A DNA stretch of 60,000 nt from Glandiceps talaboti (GCF_964340395.1 NC_135565.1:15866209-15926208); one strand, 5' to 3'. Positions 23,478 through 37,120 are shown, counted from the stretch's first letter. The notes: generated by a model from the sequence alone, not told the origin. Program-made: numbers and translations.

Positions 23478-23858
23478 TGTGCGTGTGTGTGTGTGTGTGT
23501 GTGTCCGTGTATGTATGTATGTATGTATGTATGTATGTATGTATGTATGTACGCATGCATCCGTGCGCGCGCGCGTGTGTGTGTGTATGTATGTATGTAT
23601 GTATGTATGTATGTATGTATGTATGTATGCATGCATGCATGCATGCGTGTATGTATGTATGTATGTATGTATGTATGTATGTATGTATGTATGTATGTAT
23701 GTATGTATGTGTGTGTATTAATTTATTCATCCATCCATCCATCCATGCATGTATGTATGTATGGATGGATGGATGGATGGATGGATGGTTGGATGGATGG
23801 ATGAATGGATGGATGGATGCATGTATGTATGTATGTATGTATGTATGTATGTATGTGT
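23478..23858 (+). repeat. (GTAT)n/(GGAT)n/(GT)n microsatellite cluster
   Basis: Long GTAT runs with GT, GCAT and GGAT segments. Overlapping frames on both strands ([16 protein letters not shown]) are translations of the repeat. It sits at the boundary between units 1 and 2. Confidence 0.95.
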
Positions 23859-24805
23859 CATAAATATTTATTATATATTGACAATGCTTTCAAATATTTC
23901 CATTCACAAAGAACAATATCAGAGACATGGCATAGATTACCCATCAATATCAATAAGGTAACCTTAACTTGTCCAGATATAGTCTTTACATACTGATCCA
24001 TCAGACACTACTATTTCATATGAAGTCAACTGCTGAAGCTCGTACTGGTCAACAGGGGTCTCACTCCGGTGATGATTTCAAGCATAGACAACGTCATAAT
24101 GTGTAGAGGAAATGAAAGTGGTATGTGACAAGGTGGCAAAGACAAGGTGACAGAGAAACAGATTCGAATAGGGGGAATAAGAAAGAGAGTACAACATAAC
24201 TGGAAAACATACCATATGGATAGTGACAGTGACATTGGGTTTGATGGTTTGAGCATAAACTAGTATCCACTGGTATGCTAGCAGATCAGCAACATAATGG
24301 TATATGTAATGAACAGATTCAATAACATCAATCAATTGAAGTCTCTTTCTATATCCCTGTAAATGTAAGGCTATACTACTACAGTAGTTAGTGATACAGC
24401 CCGGTTGAGGCAACAATAAATCCTTATCATCTCAGTAAGGACTGTTCCATCATCTGATATGGATTCTAACTAAAAACCAGATGACATCCCTGTGAAATAC
24501 AGTTTCTTAGAGACCCTACTGTTTCTCAAGAGCTTAACATTTTGGAGTTAAGCGACGCGACATTTAATCACGTGTAGGCTACATTGCTGACAATGTGTGG
24601 ACTGGAGTGTACCCGAACAGGCCGGCGTAATGTATTTCATGGCTGTGAATAGCTTAGACTCCCTAGCATAACTGGAAACACTCGACACTCAATTATGACA
24701 CAACAACAAAGACAATTTTGCATGAATCATTTTCATATTTTTTCAGTGTTTTTCCACTTTCTGGGGATTCTTTTCCGAGACACTACTTTCTACCTAGAAT
24801 TCCAT

Positions 24806-24966
24806 CCTACGATCGAAGTTGCCAAGATCGTCCTCATGTGTGACGTCATCAGTAAAAGTACAGCCGACATTTTATAGGCAGCCTGAAGAAGGACCATTGT
24901 TACATTGCCGGAGATCCAAATTACATTACTTGGTAGTTAAGATATTGGTAACACACAACTTACACG
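24806..24966 (+). promoter_or_regulatory. Promoter and non-coding first exon of copy 2 (P2)
   Basis: TGACGTCA is at 24841-24848 and TTTTATA at 24870-24876. Donor candidates are CTTG|GTAGTT (24932/24933) and CACG|GTAGGT (24966/24967). The coding exon is 5.7 kb away because a 4.4 kb element lies in the intron. Confidence 0.65.
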
Positions 24967-26975
24967 GTAGGTGGAAATCAAACGCTGCAAAACAGTGTGG
25001 GTGTGCGTTTGATGTATACATTTCAATTGTATTGAAAGTCGTGGTGAATCTATTGGCACTATAACACTATTTATTACGTAAACAACAAGGAGTTCACGCT
25101 TGCTGCTTCTCCTTTGAGCTGACAAATACATGAACCCTTCTTAGAAACATCCCATATAACGATAGACGGATTATGCTGAAACGAGTCGAGCCTTGTCCAG
25201 ATTTTAATTAGATTGAGCTTTCGTATGTGTGTTGGTAAATTTGTAAACTTGATATCATAACTAACATGGCAATACCAGCATATAATGTTATCCTCAGGTC
25301 AGACTAACTGTCTGAGGTCACTGAATGTGACATAATCTTTTGTTAATACAGGTAGGACATTGCATAGGATAGCTATTGAACAACTTCACGACCTTTAATG
25401 CGTGGATTGCAGCGACGAATACATACAGTACCCATAACTAGCAAGGCTTATATAGTGGATTTTGGATATTCGAATATTTAAAATCTACCTACCCCCACCT
25501 ATTCTAAAATTAAGCTCAAGTGGAACCACAATGTTTTTTTCGTTAGGCCTCATTACAAAGAAGTTTTGTTGTTTCATACCCGTCACCTGATCGTAAGGTC
25601 ACCTCAACCTTGTCAACATGTCGTAGGCCCAAACAGTTCATAGCTCAATAGATTTATCGTCAGTACTTTTTTTGACTAAAAATTATATGTTGATGACTAC
25701 CTGTTGAAAATGAAGAACAAGCGACCTATCGGTCAGAATAGCTCCGCTGTTTTTTTTTTGTTTTTTTTTTGGTAATACATGTAGAACTTGTGGTTTGAGT
25801 TTTTGTACTATGCGGTTTCATATTAGGAAACTAACATAGTGGTTAGTTGTTTGATATGAGTCACCTATAGTATAGACGATATTTAAGAGAGGAAGTAGGT
25901 AAAATATTGTAGTTTTACAAATTATCATAGTCTTCAAATTACGAAAGAATTTTTGTGCCAAAGTTTGACTAGTCAACTGTATGTTACAATATTAGGTATA
26001 TGATGGAATCTTAGAGTGTGTATGATTGAATATAGATTAGATTATTCCATAGTATGGTTTTTCATGTCGAAGTGGGGAACTGGGGCTATAACAATATTAA
26101 TTATATGGTTAGAAAATGTTTCAAAATCTACCACATTATTGTGTATACTGGGAAACTTGACATGGTTGTAAATTTAATGTCTGAGCATACAGAAGAGGCT
26201 GAATTGTGGGATATCTTACTTGGTGTGGAGTTGAGTGGAGTATTATAATGCATTGACATACATACACTCATTCATCATGCATCCAGGTATCAATATTTCA
26301 GTTGTCCATTTACAGGAATACTTTATTTTTTTCAATGTGTAATTGAAACTTAAAACTGAATAAATAAGATACAAAGAGTTAACATTTCTTTAAATATAAC
26401 AAGTTATTGAGAATGACATTGAAAATGTTATATTCGGTTTGAAATAACAAAAATAACAATCTAACAAAAAGTATAGGAACACAACAATCTAAGAAATAGT
26501 TGGGAACACAATAGAAATACTATATAATTTTGAATGTGAGTTTTAAACTGTATGGTTTGTCAGTGTGCCTTTGTTGGTGTCTTCTTGAAAATTTTGGAAG
26601 TAAAGGCTGAGAAATTTGCTGTGAAACAGTGTGTGTTAGTTAGTACTGAAGGAGTCTAATGGGTGAATTGGTCACTAAATGCGATGGATTGTAGTTACAC
26701 TTTGATTATGGGTTTTGTAACAAGGCAAGAGTCATTAAATGTCACTTTTAAAATACCCGTTTTGATGAGACTTCTGGCTGCAAGTTGTTCACGGTACACA
26801 TTTTCATATGGTTATCAAATGTGTTTACACATGTGTGAGTTATGGCTTTGGACATGAAAAGTGGTTGCCAGGCAGCCATATTGGATTATATTATGATGAA
26901 AATGGATATGTACTTGTGTTATAGAATATTGTGGTAATATCAAGTTTGAATGAAATTTTTTCACACATCTTTGAG

Positions 26976-27823
26976 TTATGGCTTTGGCCATGGAAAATTT
27001 GCAAACAAAACGGGTGGTAGGCAGTCATATTGGATCAAATCATGAAACAAATTGACATGGATCTGTATGTCATAATATGTTGCCAATGTATTAAGTTTGA
27101 AAAAAGTCAGTTTGGGGATCTTTAAGAAATGGCTCAGGACGGACGGATGAATGGATGGATGAAACCCGATGTAAAGTGCATTATCCAATTCATGGGGTGA
27201 CATAAAGTCTTTATGCCTTGACAAACATAAACTGATATAAGCATTGCAAGTGCATTGCCTTCCTCTCGATGCAGCACTAAAGTCTTCACTACCTTGATGT
27301 TTGCTACCAAATATCATTTTTGTACTTGTTACACTAGTACTTGGTAATTGCATTTGGTCATTGTGTGTCATTCCATGTTCCATATCACTGTGACATGTAC
27401 TAATTAAGTGACTCTGCAGTTCTACTTTTTCAGTTTCATTGCTTGGCTTAGTAGAATCATAGCATTGCTTTTTATTAGGGAGAGCATACTCCACAACACT
27501 GCTTTTTTTAGGGAGAGCATACTCCTCTGCATTGCTTTTGTTTAAAGTCTGAGCATACAGACTGCTGCTGTCCTGAAAAATAAAGGGGGAATCCATAAAA
27601 AACTAGGTATTTTCTTTGTGGTTTGGCATAATTATGTCACAGAGAAGTGACCGGTTTGGCATAATTATGTCACAGAGAAGTGAAATTTTGTGTAACTGAA
27701 AACATGAGTGTTTACTCCGAAACTGTAATCACAGAGTCATGCATTTTATAATTATTAAATTTGAAATGAGAACACACACCTTTTTTTTACAGCTGCCTTT
27801 TTCCAATTTTTCTTCTTTGGCAT
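26976..27823 (-). pseudogene. Truncated transposon gene with QC-type cysteine-protease motif
   Basis: There are signs of splicing on the minus strand. A possible first exon ends in GACTCG|GTGAGT at 28924. A small exon after TATGTTGCAG starts with ATG at 27823, encodes MPKKKNWKKAAVKK and ends in AAAG|GTGTGT at 27780. A large exon follows TTTATTTTTCAG at 27573-27584. The plain donor/acceptor pair does not keep frame; a CAG acceptor a few bases further on would. The large exon encodes a Ser/Gln-rich linker, then RQCTCNAYISLCLS and HELDNALYIG. Gln-Cys followed by a Leu-Asp-Asn segment is the start of a papain-like (tegument-type) protease domain often carried by animal Helitrons and other transposons. 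After about 27,170 the frame enters GGAT repeat sequence, so the domain's His and the rest are missing. Confidence 0.4.
27620..27686 (+). repeat. 33-bp direct duplication
   Basis: GGTTTGGCATAATTATGTCA, continuing CAGAGAAGTGACC, occurs twice with an exact 33-bp period. It lies in the intron of the truncated transposon gene. Confidence 0.85.
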
Positions 27824-28169
27824 TTTCTGCAACATAAAAATAAAAAGTTATTTTAATGTAATAAAAATAGTATTCCCAGACAAATACACAACACAATTTA
27901 ATACTCTTTTAATTTTACCTACATTGCCACTTGGGAAAAAATATATATCACTGACAATACATTGATAAATATTTTATTTCAATTATATAGTCATTACAAT
28001 AAAATACATTAAGTAACACTTGTATTTAAATTCAATCAACAGTCATTGAATTCCAAAAATTTAGAACACAGCATTATTTCTCATGTTGAGGGTGTTGATT
28101 TCTGATCCCAAGTCATTAGTAATTGTAAGACACTTAGACAACATGTCAGTTGGCAAAAAAAAATAAATA

Positions 28170-28915
28170 AAAAAAAACTGCGTGTGAAAACACATGACCC
28201 ATTAAGATCACCGACATTTTCTTCAACCTCCGAAAAAGTCACTGTTCTAATTGCAAATCGTTCTTTTTATGAACGTGGAAAAATAAATACGTCTAACAGT
28301 CAAAAACAATTGATGCAACAATTTTGCTAAACTTGGAACACAGGTATGCAATTTACGATCGATTCTGAGTTCCCTGTTGTCACGACAATAAGGCCAATGC
28401 ACTCACGTGAATGTAAACATTCTAACAATAAAATCACTTGCGAACTTTAGAATCAAATGTTTAAGTACTGAAAATTAAGATATACTACATTTGATCAAGT
28501 GATTACTAGCTGGAAGCGGCATAGTCAGTTGACGTAAAAAAACAAACTAAGCATTGAAAGTGCGTATGGACGTGAATACGTTCAGACGACTGACATTTTA
28601 TTCAAACTACGAAAAACTCGCTGTTCCAAATAAACCTTTTGATGAACATGGAACAATAAATACATTTGACAATCAAAAATAATCTACGCAATAAATTTGG
28701 CACACAAATTGCAATTTAGGATTGATTATGAATGTCCTGTCAATACTGACGTCGATACAAGTAAGCACAAGTCCACATACTCGCGTGAATTCAAACAATA
28801 CACTATAAACGTTGATGAAAGTTTAATTTCTGTGTCAAATATTGACAGACAAGAACTGAAATCAATATGCAACTATCCTAAGTACGCTCAATTTACTATG
28901 AAAATACGTTAGTTT
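28170..28915. repeat. Diverged ~355-bp tandem duplication
   Basis: The blocks GACATTTT, AACCTCCGAAAAAGTCACTG, GAACGTGGAA, AATAAATACGTCTAACAGTC and TGCAATTTACGATCGATT in the first half recur in order, diverged, in the second (from about 28,580). A 71-codon frame in the second half is not open in the first. Confidence 0.55.
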
Positions 28916-29699
28916 TTACTCACCGAGTCAAAGTGTTGTTTCGTCAAGAACTCCGTTGAACTTAGAGCATGGCTGACACTAGTAGTGACATGGTCGCAAT
29001 ACGCATGCTCAGATCATGCGCAGATTCCCATATTTATTATTGGTATACGATAAATGCATTCATAAATGCCGTAGTAAAAAAAAGTACTAAAATAGGAGAA
29101 TTTCGATTTCCAGAAATAGCTCGTTGTGAACGAGGATGGTGATCTTACGACTTCTAGGCTTCGAAGCATTGCATGTAGTGTAATAGATGGTCATGGTATG
29201 GGCCCGGGGAAATAAGAGGATTTAAGATGGCGTCCTCTAAAACTCACTTGTCATGCATTACCGGCATTACCACATCGGCAATTTTGCCACCAATATTGAT
29301 CGTACAAAAACAAAACTCCATAAATGAACCACAAAGTACTTTCCCTTTTAAAAATGTGGTAATTTTAGAAAGAGTATTATCGTTTTTATTGACGACTGAC
29401 TCTGTCAAAAATCGTCCCATACACTTCAGTTCAGCCTTCTCACAATGATAATGAGGTGCATATACTGGAATGAACCATTCTGTAGGAGGGGTGGATGGAG
29501 AATTGGATTTGAAGTTTACAACCCTTTTTCGAACAAATATTTGTCATTTGGGCGCACAATGCGTAGAATTAAGACTATAGCACATATTACATTGCTTGTT
29601 TGACGTCAATAGTGTCTTTTGAAAAGTAGCACTTTACCTAAAGTCTCGCGGAGTGATTTCCAATATGGCGTCGGTCATAATACTCATTAACATATTCAT

Positions 29700-30015
29700 T
29701 TTTTTTTTCAAATTTCAAAAAAAAAAATCATAAAAAATAGAAGAGAAGACGTGCTGACTTGAAATTAACAAATCTAAGTAAGGTACCCTCTGTGCATCAA
29801 CACACCACATATCAAAGCAATCTGATTTCAAGTTTATGAGGAGTTGATGAAAATGTCATTTTTGGAAAAAAAATCATAAAAAATTGAAAATGGCACAGAT
29901 CAACTTGGCATGAACAAATCTGAATAGCCTCCCCCCAGGGAACATGCACACCAAATATCGAAGAATTCCGACTGTCACTTTCAGAGTAGATAGTGAAAAT
30001 ATAAAAGTTTGACTG
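29700..30015. repeat. Diverged ~145-bp tandem repeat near the right end of the insertion
   Basis: AAAAAATCATAAAAAAT recurs near 29,722 and 29,867. Each copy is followed by ACAAATCT and by ACACCA-ATATC blocks in the same order. Confidence 0.5.
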
Positions 30016-30762
30016 ACACCTATGATTCACTCTACTCTCTATACCTCAATACCCACCTATACCTAAAGCTACGCTTTCAGCTTTCGCTGACAGCGGAGCT
30101 AAAAACATGTGAAAACCTTTTGAGAACCAAAGCAATGCTATGTTCGTAAGATGTATTTGAATTTCAGATGTTAATACTTAAATGTAAATTTCCGTGGGAA
30201 ATTGAGAGGTTTATACATAGCACGCTGATTGTCCTTTTCACCTGCAAATCATTTACACAACAAATTTACTGATTACCAGTGTCATCATTAGTTATGTGGT
30301 GTTTTCGTATATGTTTATGCTTACTATATCACTCTATTCTAAATCTGACCTGAACTCCATGGCATAAATAATTGTATGTCTACAGTAAAGACGTGCCGCT
30401 TGTTCCCATTCTTTTTCATATATTTCAATTGAATGCTGCATTTCCTAACGTGAATATACATTGCCCTGGCCATGCCATTTGGTCGGTTCCTTAGTAGTTC
30501 GATGATTACTTGAAGAAATTACATTATAGTCGGCCACTAGCAACTTACCAAGTTAGGCGGGTTTCTGTTTTCCTGATACCAGGTATTCCACACCTATGCT
30601 GTGAGTGCATCGGTAACTAAGGCTGCTCAGTCTTTGATCGCTGAAAGTATTAAAAAGTCAACTAAGTAATCATCAAAACTATTTCGTTGTGTTCACAGCA
30701 TATTTCCGCAGTCACGTGAGTGAGATTTGTTTTATTTGACACGGATCCATAAAAAGGCCGAC

Positions 30763-32838
30763 ATGAAACCAGCTAAATCCACAGTGATGGTATTGTGTCC
30801 AAAACCCAAAGACATCCATTATGCTTCAAGAATTGATGGCATACCAGAAGAAGAGAATGAAAGGTATACCTTTCACAAAGTGACAGCAAGCAAAGATGGA
30901 CGTTTAGACTTGCTGGAATACATAGAGATATGTGAGAAGGTTGTTGTGGATAAAAACATACAACGTATTATGAGTCTATCGGATGTTGGTGCACTGGTAC
31001 ATGCTGCCCTCGCACAGAAGTTTCCACATATCATTGGACCATCGATGGACTCAGTATTACTGGCAGTTCACAAATACTACAGTCGTATGTATTTAGACCT
31101 GGAGGAGACCACAGTAAAACACGCCATCCTAGATGCTGATGATACCAACCAAGAACATATGGAAAAGGCCTTAACAGAGGTTGGAGTTCCTGCGTTTCTC
31201 AAGCCCTGCAGTGGAACCGCTTCATTTGGTGTCAGAAAGATTTCATCGATCAGCGACATGACAGAGCATATCACGTGGTACAATACCCAGAATCACGACA
31301 CTCAAATTGGTTCCAGGTTTGTAGACAAATTTGGAAACAAAGATTTATATCCCCGCCTCTCGAAGAGCAGTCTTATTCTGGAAGAATTCATTGGTGAAGC
31401 GAAAATTATCGCTATTGAGGGATACGTTTTCCAGGGGGAAATACTTCACTGGCAAATAACAGAAAACTTATACTCGAAGAGTCATCCATCAACGCTTCTT
31501 GGTGGTATGCTACCACTTCAGACCACAGATAAATATCTACACTCCAGATTATGGGCAGTATACGATGCTGTAATCAGCAAAGCCATTAGCAAAGGATTCG
31601 ACAACCAATTTATCAACATGGAAACCTTTGTAAGACCAAATGGAGATATCAAAGTTGTGGAATTAAATCCACGAATAGTTTCTGACCACATCCCCATTTA
31701 TCGCATGTGTATTGGTAATGTCGACCCAATAGTTGCTATGCTGAACATAAACAGTGGCATAAAACCAAAACCTTGTGTTTGGAATGGTAAACACGGTCTG
31801 ACTGGGTTTGCTATAACATTTGCCACAGGAAAGGCAGAAGACCTATTGGACTTCGAAGAGGCAGCCAAACATCCAGAAGTATCACCTGTCTGTAATCATG
31901 GCGATGATGTATCTAACTATGGAGTCGGAGGAGTTAATTTAGCAGATGTGATTATTGTCGGCAATAACAGAAGAGGTAAAATGAATCAATATATAGCTTG
32001 CATACCCAAAAGCTGTTAGTGTCATTTTCTTTCTCCAAATACTGCTTACATAAATGTTAGCGCCCAAAGGGCATTTCCTGTTAATCAGTATTAGTGGCCC
32101 CACAAATTCCATTATACAAAAATGAATGACATTAGGATTTGTGAATGTAGTTTGCTTGGTCGTATACCTCAACCAACCCAACAAATGACTTTACTATAAA
32201 AAAAAAATGACTTTACTCACTCCAGTGCGATTTAAGTATGAAACGATTTTCATAAAACTTAATACTACAGCTAACATAGCTTACACACAAAACCACTATA
32301 CACTATAACTGGTCTAAGATTCGACAAAATTGTTGTGTATGAAGATCATTCATATAAGTTACAAACCAATGTACTCTAACCATTCACACAGATGATTTAA
32401 GTGTCAAAGTTGTATCCATAAATTAAATTACTTCCTTCAAATTTATTCAGATTTCTGCTAAAAAAAAGACAGTGGCAATCAAGGTTTGGCTTTAATACTG
32501 TGGCAGACACAAACTAAAACTGTTGTTGTAACTGTTGATAAACTATATAATGTATAGCAGGGTAGCGTGTCTGTTGACCTCAACCATCTCATATGTACAT
32601 TTTGACTCTTCCACTGTTTGCATGCTCTATCTAGATTGATAGGATTCACCCATTTATGCAATCTACCACAACATCATCAAACAAGGAATATTTGAGTATA
32701 TTGATTTTAGCAATCCAAAACCTCAATTGTCGCTGTAGTATTTGATTATATAATAAATGACACACCACAAACATACCAAATATCTATTTCTAAGGATCTA
32801 TATGGACACATCAAGCTTGTTGTAAATATAAAAAATAA

Positions 32839-32884
<46 letters not shown>

Positions 32885-33317
32885 ACTGTTCTTGTTGTTG
32901 TTCTTGTTCTTGTTCTTGTTCTTGAGTTTAAGTGGAAATATGGATGAAAAGATGTATTAATTTTACTCAATAATAACATTTATAACAACACAGTTTTTGG
33001 ATGTTTATATACATGAAAATCCGATGTGAAACATTATAGCCCACTTTAATGTTGGAACCGAATAATTTCTTTACAAATATAATGATTGCGTTAAGTCTAT
33101 ACACAAGAAATGATTCGGAATAAAAGAACTCTTCATACATTTATACTGTAACAACAGTAATGATGATAACCAGACATACAGTGTCTGTACTTTATCGTAA
33201 GCATTGAACGAGTTTTCTGTGTTCTATTTTACAGAAGTGATGACGCGTTATATTGATATCTTGAAGAAGATTCTGAAGAAACCAGAATTTAGTCCCAAAC
33301 ACGAATATGAGGAATAA
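30763..33317 (+). CDS. ATP-grasp ligase-like protein, copy 2 (subfamily B)
   Basis: Model: 30763-31975 joined to 33235-33317, 431 aa. The ATG at 30763 is aligned with all other copies. The frame is open to 30727, but no ATG lies upstream and that part is 5' UTR after the acceptor at 30697-30698. The loop reads SGTASFGV, and Lys147 and the VVELNPRI metal motif are intact, with Ile where others have Met. B-type marks are AILDADDTNQEHMEK, FIGEAKI and YPRLSKSS. Intron 2 (1,259 bp) has GTAAAA at its donor and ATTTTACAG at its acceptor and carries a MITE and a (TTG)n run. Transcription should start at P2. Read-through into the intron would add GKMNQYIACIPKSC; the same peptide in copies 3 and 5 reflects recent duplication, not selection. 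Confidence 0.9.
32470..32735. mobile_element. MITE in intron 2 of copy 2
   Basis: CAGTGGCAATCAAGGTTTGG at the left, CCAAAACCTCAATTGTCGCT and G at the right. It is the same family as 2246-2566. It is also present at the same site in copies 3 and 5. Confidence 0.6.
33235..33317 (+). CDS. Last coding exon of ATP-grasp copy 2
   Basis: After ATTTTACAG. The AA completes Glu with the preceding G, then VMTRYIDILKKILKKPEF and an acidic end with HEYEE, TAA. B copies have Ile where A copies have Phe (RYIDIL against RYFDIL). Confidence 0.85.
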
Positions 33318-34355
33318 ATGCCATCATGTTATATCACTAATACAGCAGATTCTAACTTTTCACAAGATATTGAAGTTTTAGCGATTTTATGAATCAATTT
33401 AGTAGACAGCAATGAGTCTTGCATTTCTGTATAAACATCTCAATGCAGTTACATCATGTAAATTTATTTGGTAAATCATTCCACAGCTGTTGAGGAGTAT
33501 ACACAAAGCATTGTATCCTCTTTTATTTTATTATGAAACATGTGTATATTAATTAGGTTATTTTGCATAATAAATAAGATATTATTCATGTACCTGTATT
33601 AAAAAATAACTTTTAAAAATAGAATAATTCACTGACGAATACTACGTGCACGTGAGTGAAACATTGTACGGTACATTTTAGTCTGAGTGCGTGTACACCA
33701 TATTTGGTAGCATAAATATTATCATTAAATGACTTTGTCATGTAAAACCTTTTTATTGAGAACTTATACTTGGAGAGTACTTACAATTCATATCTGGTTT
33801 ATACATGCTAATTTGATTTCTATTGTTGCCCTTGAAATACAGTATCATATATGCTCCCATTAATTCTTTAAAAGTGCTGAACCGACTGTTTAAGCACTAT
33901 GTTACCGAACTCATCCCTACATATTCAAAGAGTAGCCGAATGGTGGCGCTGGTCCTTATCATGGAATTAGGGGGAGTCTTTGTGTTCTATAATACAATTA
34001 CAAAATATCCGATGAGAAAGGAAATCACATCTTCATGTCAATCCATATTTTGTTTAATTCACATTCAAAATATCTTTGAACCAAACTCAGGACAATATAA
34101 TATCCTGAATTTGAAGAATTTGTCACAGATTAATGTAAGGAACAGAAAACTAACCATAACTGTACTACGATCACCCAATTTGTAATAGACGGCCTAACAA
34201 TAAATGTACTGACATTTTAGCATATCTTGTTATTAATAAAGTTCATTTTCAAAATCATTAATATGTTTTTGGTTGTTCTTTTAAAATGTTTTAAAATAAT
34301 GCCACCATTCTCATGTAATTAACTTATGATACGTGTAATTTCGGTTTATGATCAT

Positions 34356-34518
34356 TGTATGTATGTATGTATGTATGTATGTATGTATGTATGTATGTAT
34401 GTATGTATGTATTTATACGGACTGACTAACAAGTTCCATATGCATTTCTATGTATGTATGTATGTATGTATGTATGTATGTATGTATGTATGTATGTATG
34501 TATGTATGTATGTATGCA
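34356..34518 (+). repeat. (GTAT)n microsatellites at the unit 2/3 boundary
   Basis: Two GTAT runs (about 34,356-34,410 and 34,450-34,518) split by a unique ~40 bp. They hold the same place relative to the gene as 23.5-23.9 kb and 40.5-40.8 kb. Confidence 0.95.
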
Positions 34519-35503
34519 TGCATGCATGCATGCATGTGATTATTCGGCACTTAGGAAGATATTCAGAAATGTTTTTACACATTTACAAGGTTATAACATA
34601 AATATTTATTCTATTCACAAAGAACAATATCAATGGCATGGCATAGATGACCCATCAATATATAAGGTAGCCTTAACTTGTTCATATATCGTCTTTATAT
34701 ACTGATACACCAGATGCCACTCTTTCATGTGAAGTCGACTGAAGCTATACTGGTCAACAGTGTTCTCACGCCGGTGATGATTTCAAGCATAGACAACGTC
34801 ATAATGTGTAGAGGAAATGAAAAAAGTGGTATGTGACAAGGTGGCAAAGACAAGGTGACAGAGAAACAGATTCGAATAGGGGGGAACAACAAAGAGCGTA
34901 CAACATAACTGGAAAACATACCATATGGATAGTAACAGTGACATTGGGATTGATGGTGGGAGCATAAAGTAGTATCCACTGGTATGCTAGCAGATCAGCA
35001 ACAGAATGATATATGTAATGATCAGATTCAATAACCATCAATCAATTGAAGTCTCTTTCTATATCCCTGTAAATGTAAGGCTATACTACTACAGTAGTTA
35101 GTGATACAATAATTCCTTATCATCTCTGTAAGGACTGTTCCATCATCTGATATGGATTCTAAGTAGAAACTAGATGACAAAGCCCTGTGAAATACAGTTT
35201 CTTAGAGACCCTACTGTTTCTCAAGAGCTTAATAACGTTATTGAGTTATGCGACGCGACAATTAACCACGTGTAGGCTACATTGCTGACAAAGTGTGGAC
35301 TGGAGTGGTTCCGAACAGGCCAACGTAATGTATTTCATGGCTGTGAATATGTTAGACTCCCTAGCATAACTGGAAACACTCGACACTCAATTATGACACA
35401 ACAACAAAGACAATTTTGCATGAATCATTTTCATATTTTTTCAGGGTTTTTCCACTTTCTGGGGATTCTTTTCAGAGACACTACTTTCTACCTAGAATTC
35501 CAT

Positions 35504-35664
35504 CCTACGATCGAAGTTGCCAAGATCGTCCTCATGTGTGACGTCATCAGTAAAAGTACAGCCGACATTTTATAGGCGGCCTGAAGAAGGACCATTGTTA
35601 CATTGCCGGAGATCCAAATTACATTACTTGGTAGTTAAGATATTGGTAACACACAACTTACACG
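35504..35664 (+). promoter_or_regulatory. Promoter and non-coding first exon of copy 3 (P3)
   Basis: TGACGTCA is at 35539-35546 and TTTTATA at 35568-35574. It is almost identical to P2 over several hundred bases. Donor candidates are CTTG|GTAGTT and CACG|GTAGGT (35664/35665). The intron runs to the acceptor at 37059-37060. Confidence 0.65.
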
Positions 35665-37120
35665 GTAGGTGGAAATCAAACGCTGCAAAACAGTGTGGGT
35701 GTGCGTTTGATGTATACATTTCAATTGTATTGAAAGTCGTGGTGAATCTCTTGGCACGATAACACTATTTATTACGTGAACAACAACGAGTTCACGCTTC
35801 CTGCTTCTGCTTTGAGCTGACAAATACATGAACCCTTCTTAGAAACATCCCATATAAAGATAGACGGATTATGCTGAAACGAGTCGAGCCTTGTCCAGAT
35901 TTTAATTAGATTGAGCTTTCGTATGTGTGTTGGTAAATTTGCAAACTTGATATCATAACTAACATGGCAATACCAGCATATAATGTTATCCTCAGGTCAG
36001 ACTAACTGTCGGGGGTCACTGAATGTGACACAATCTTTTGTTAATACAGGTAGGACATTGCATAGGATAGCTATTGAACAACTTCACGACCTTTAATGCG
36101 TGGATTGCAGCGAAGAATACATACAGTACCCATAACTAACAAGGCTTATATGGTGGATTTTGGATATTGGAATATTTAAAATCTACCTACCCCACCTATT
36201 CTAAAATTAAGCTCAAGTGGAACCACACAGTTTTTTCTCTAGGCATCAGTACAAAGCAGTGTTGTTGTTTTATACCCGTCACCTGATCGTAAGGTGACCT
36301 CGATCTTGTCAACATGTTGTAGGCCCAAACAGTTCATATACCTCAATAGATTTATCGTCAGAACTTTTTTTGACGAAATTATATGTTGATGACTACCTGT
36401 TGAAAATGAACAAAAACATGTGAAAACCTTTTGAGAACCAAATTAATGCCATGTTCGTAATATTTATTTGAATTCCAGATGTTAATACTTAAATGTAAAT
36501 TGTCATGCGAATTGAAAGGCGTATACATAGCGCCCTGATTGTCCTTTTCACCTGCAAATCATTCACACAACAAATTTACCGATTACCAGTGTCATCATTA
36601 GTTATGTGGTGTTTCGTATATGTTTATGCTTACTATATCACTCTATTCCAAATCTGACCTGAACTCCATGGCCTAAATAATTGTATGTCTACAGTAAAGA
36701 CGTTCCGCTGGTTCCCATTCTTTTTCATATATTTTAATTGAATGTTGCATTCCCTAATGTGAATATCCATTACCCTGACCATGTAAAATTGTCCTTGACT
36801 TTCCTTCTCAAAGTTGTAATATGTCTGTTATCCATTCGATCGGTTCCTTAGAAGTTCGTTGATTACTTGACGAATTACATTATAATAGGCCACTAGCAGC
36901 TTACCACGTTAGGCGGGTTTCTGTTTTCCTGATACTAGGTATTCTACACCTACGCTCTGAGTCCATCAGTAACTGAGGATGCTCAGTGTTTGAACGCTGA
37001 AAGTATTGAAAAGTCAACTGAACCCAAATAATCATCAAAACTATTTCGTTGCGTTCACAGAATATTTCCGCAGTCACGTGAGTCAGATTTTCTTATTTGA
37101 CACGGATCCAAAACATCGAT

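Larger units (their letters stand above)
25715..30100. mobile_element. 4.4 kb insertion in intron 1 of copy 2
   Basis: In copy 3 the sequence GTTGAAAATGAA runs directly into CAAAAACATGTGAAAACC (36,400-36,427). Here 4.4 kb intervenes. Near its ends lie inverted 12-mers TAGCTCCGCTGT (25739-25750, and its complement at about 30090-30101). The interior is repeat-rich: 33-bp, ~355-bp and ~145-bp tandem duplications, CCATATTGGAT blocks and GGAT runs, plus a truncated minus-strand gene. Composition and the protease-like fragment suggest a deleted derivative of a large DNA transposon. Confidence 0.65.

Noticed and set aside
23346-23961. Many overlapping frames such as MYVCMYVC and IHTYIHTY
   Set aside because: They are translations of (GTAT)n/(GGAT)n microsatellites on both strands; the same holds at 34.3-34.7, 40.4-40.9, 13.3-13.7, 7.4-7.6 and 7.8-8.1 kb.
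30727-30762. N-terminal extension of copy 2 (and 37097-37120 of copy 3)
   Set aside because: No ATG begins these extensions, and the other copies start at the conserved ATGAAACCAGCTAAATC. The region is 5' UTR behind a splice acceptor.
31976-32019. C-terminus GKMNQYIACIPKSC of copies 2, 3 and 5 as the true protein end
   Set aside because: A conserved donor precedes it and a frame-restoring exon lies downstream. The shared peptide reflects recent duplication.
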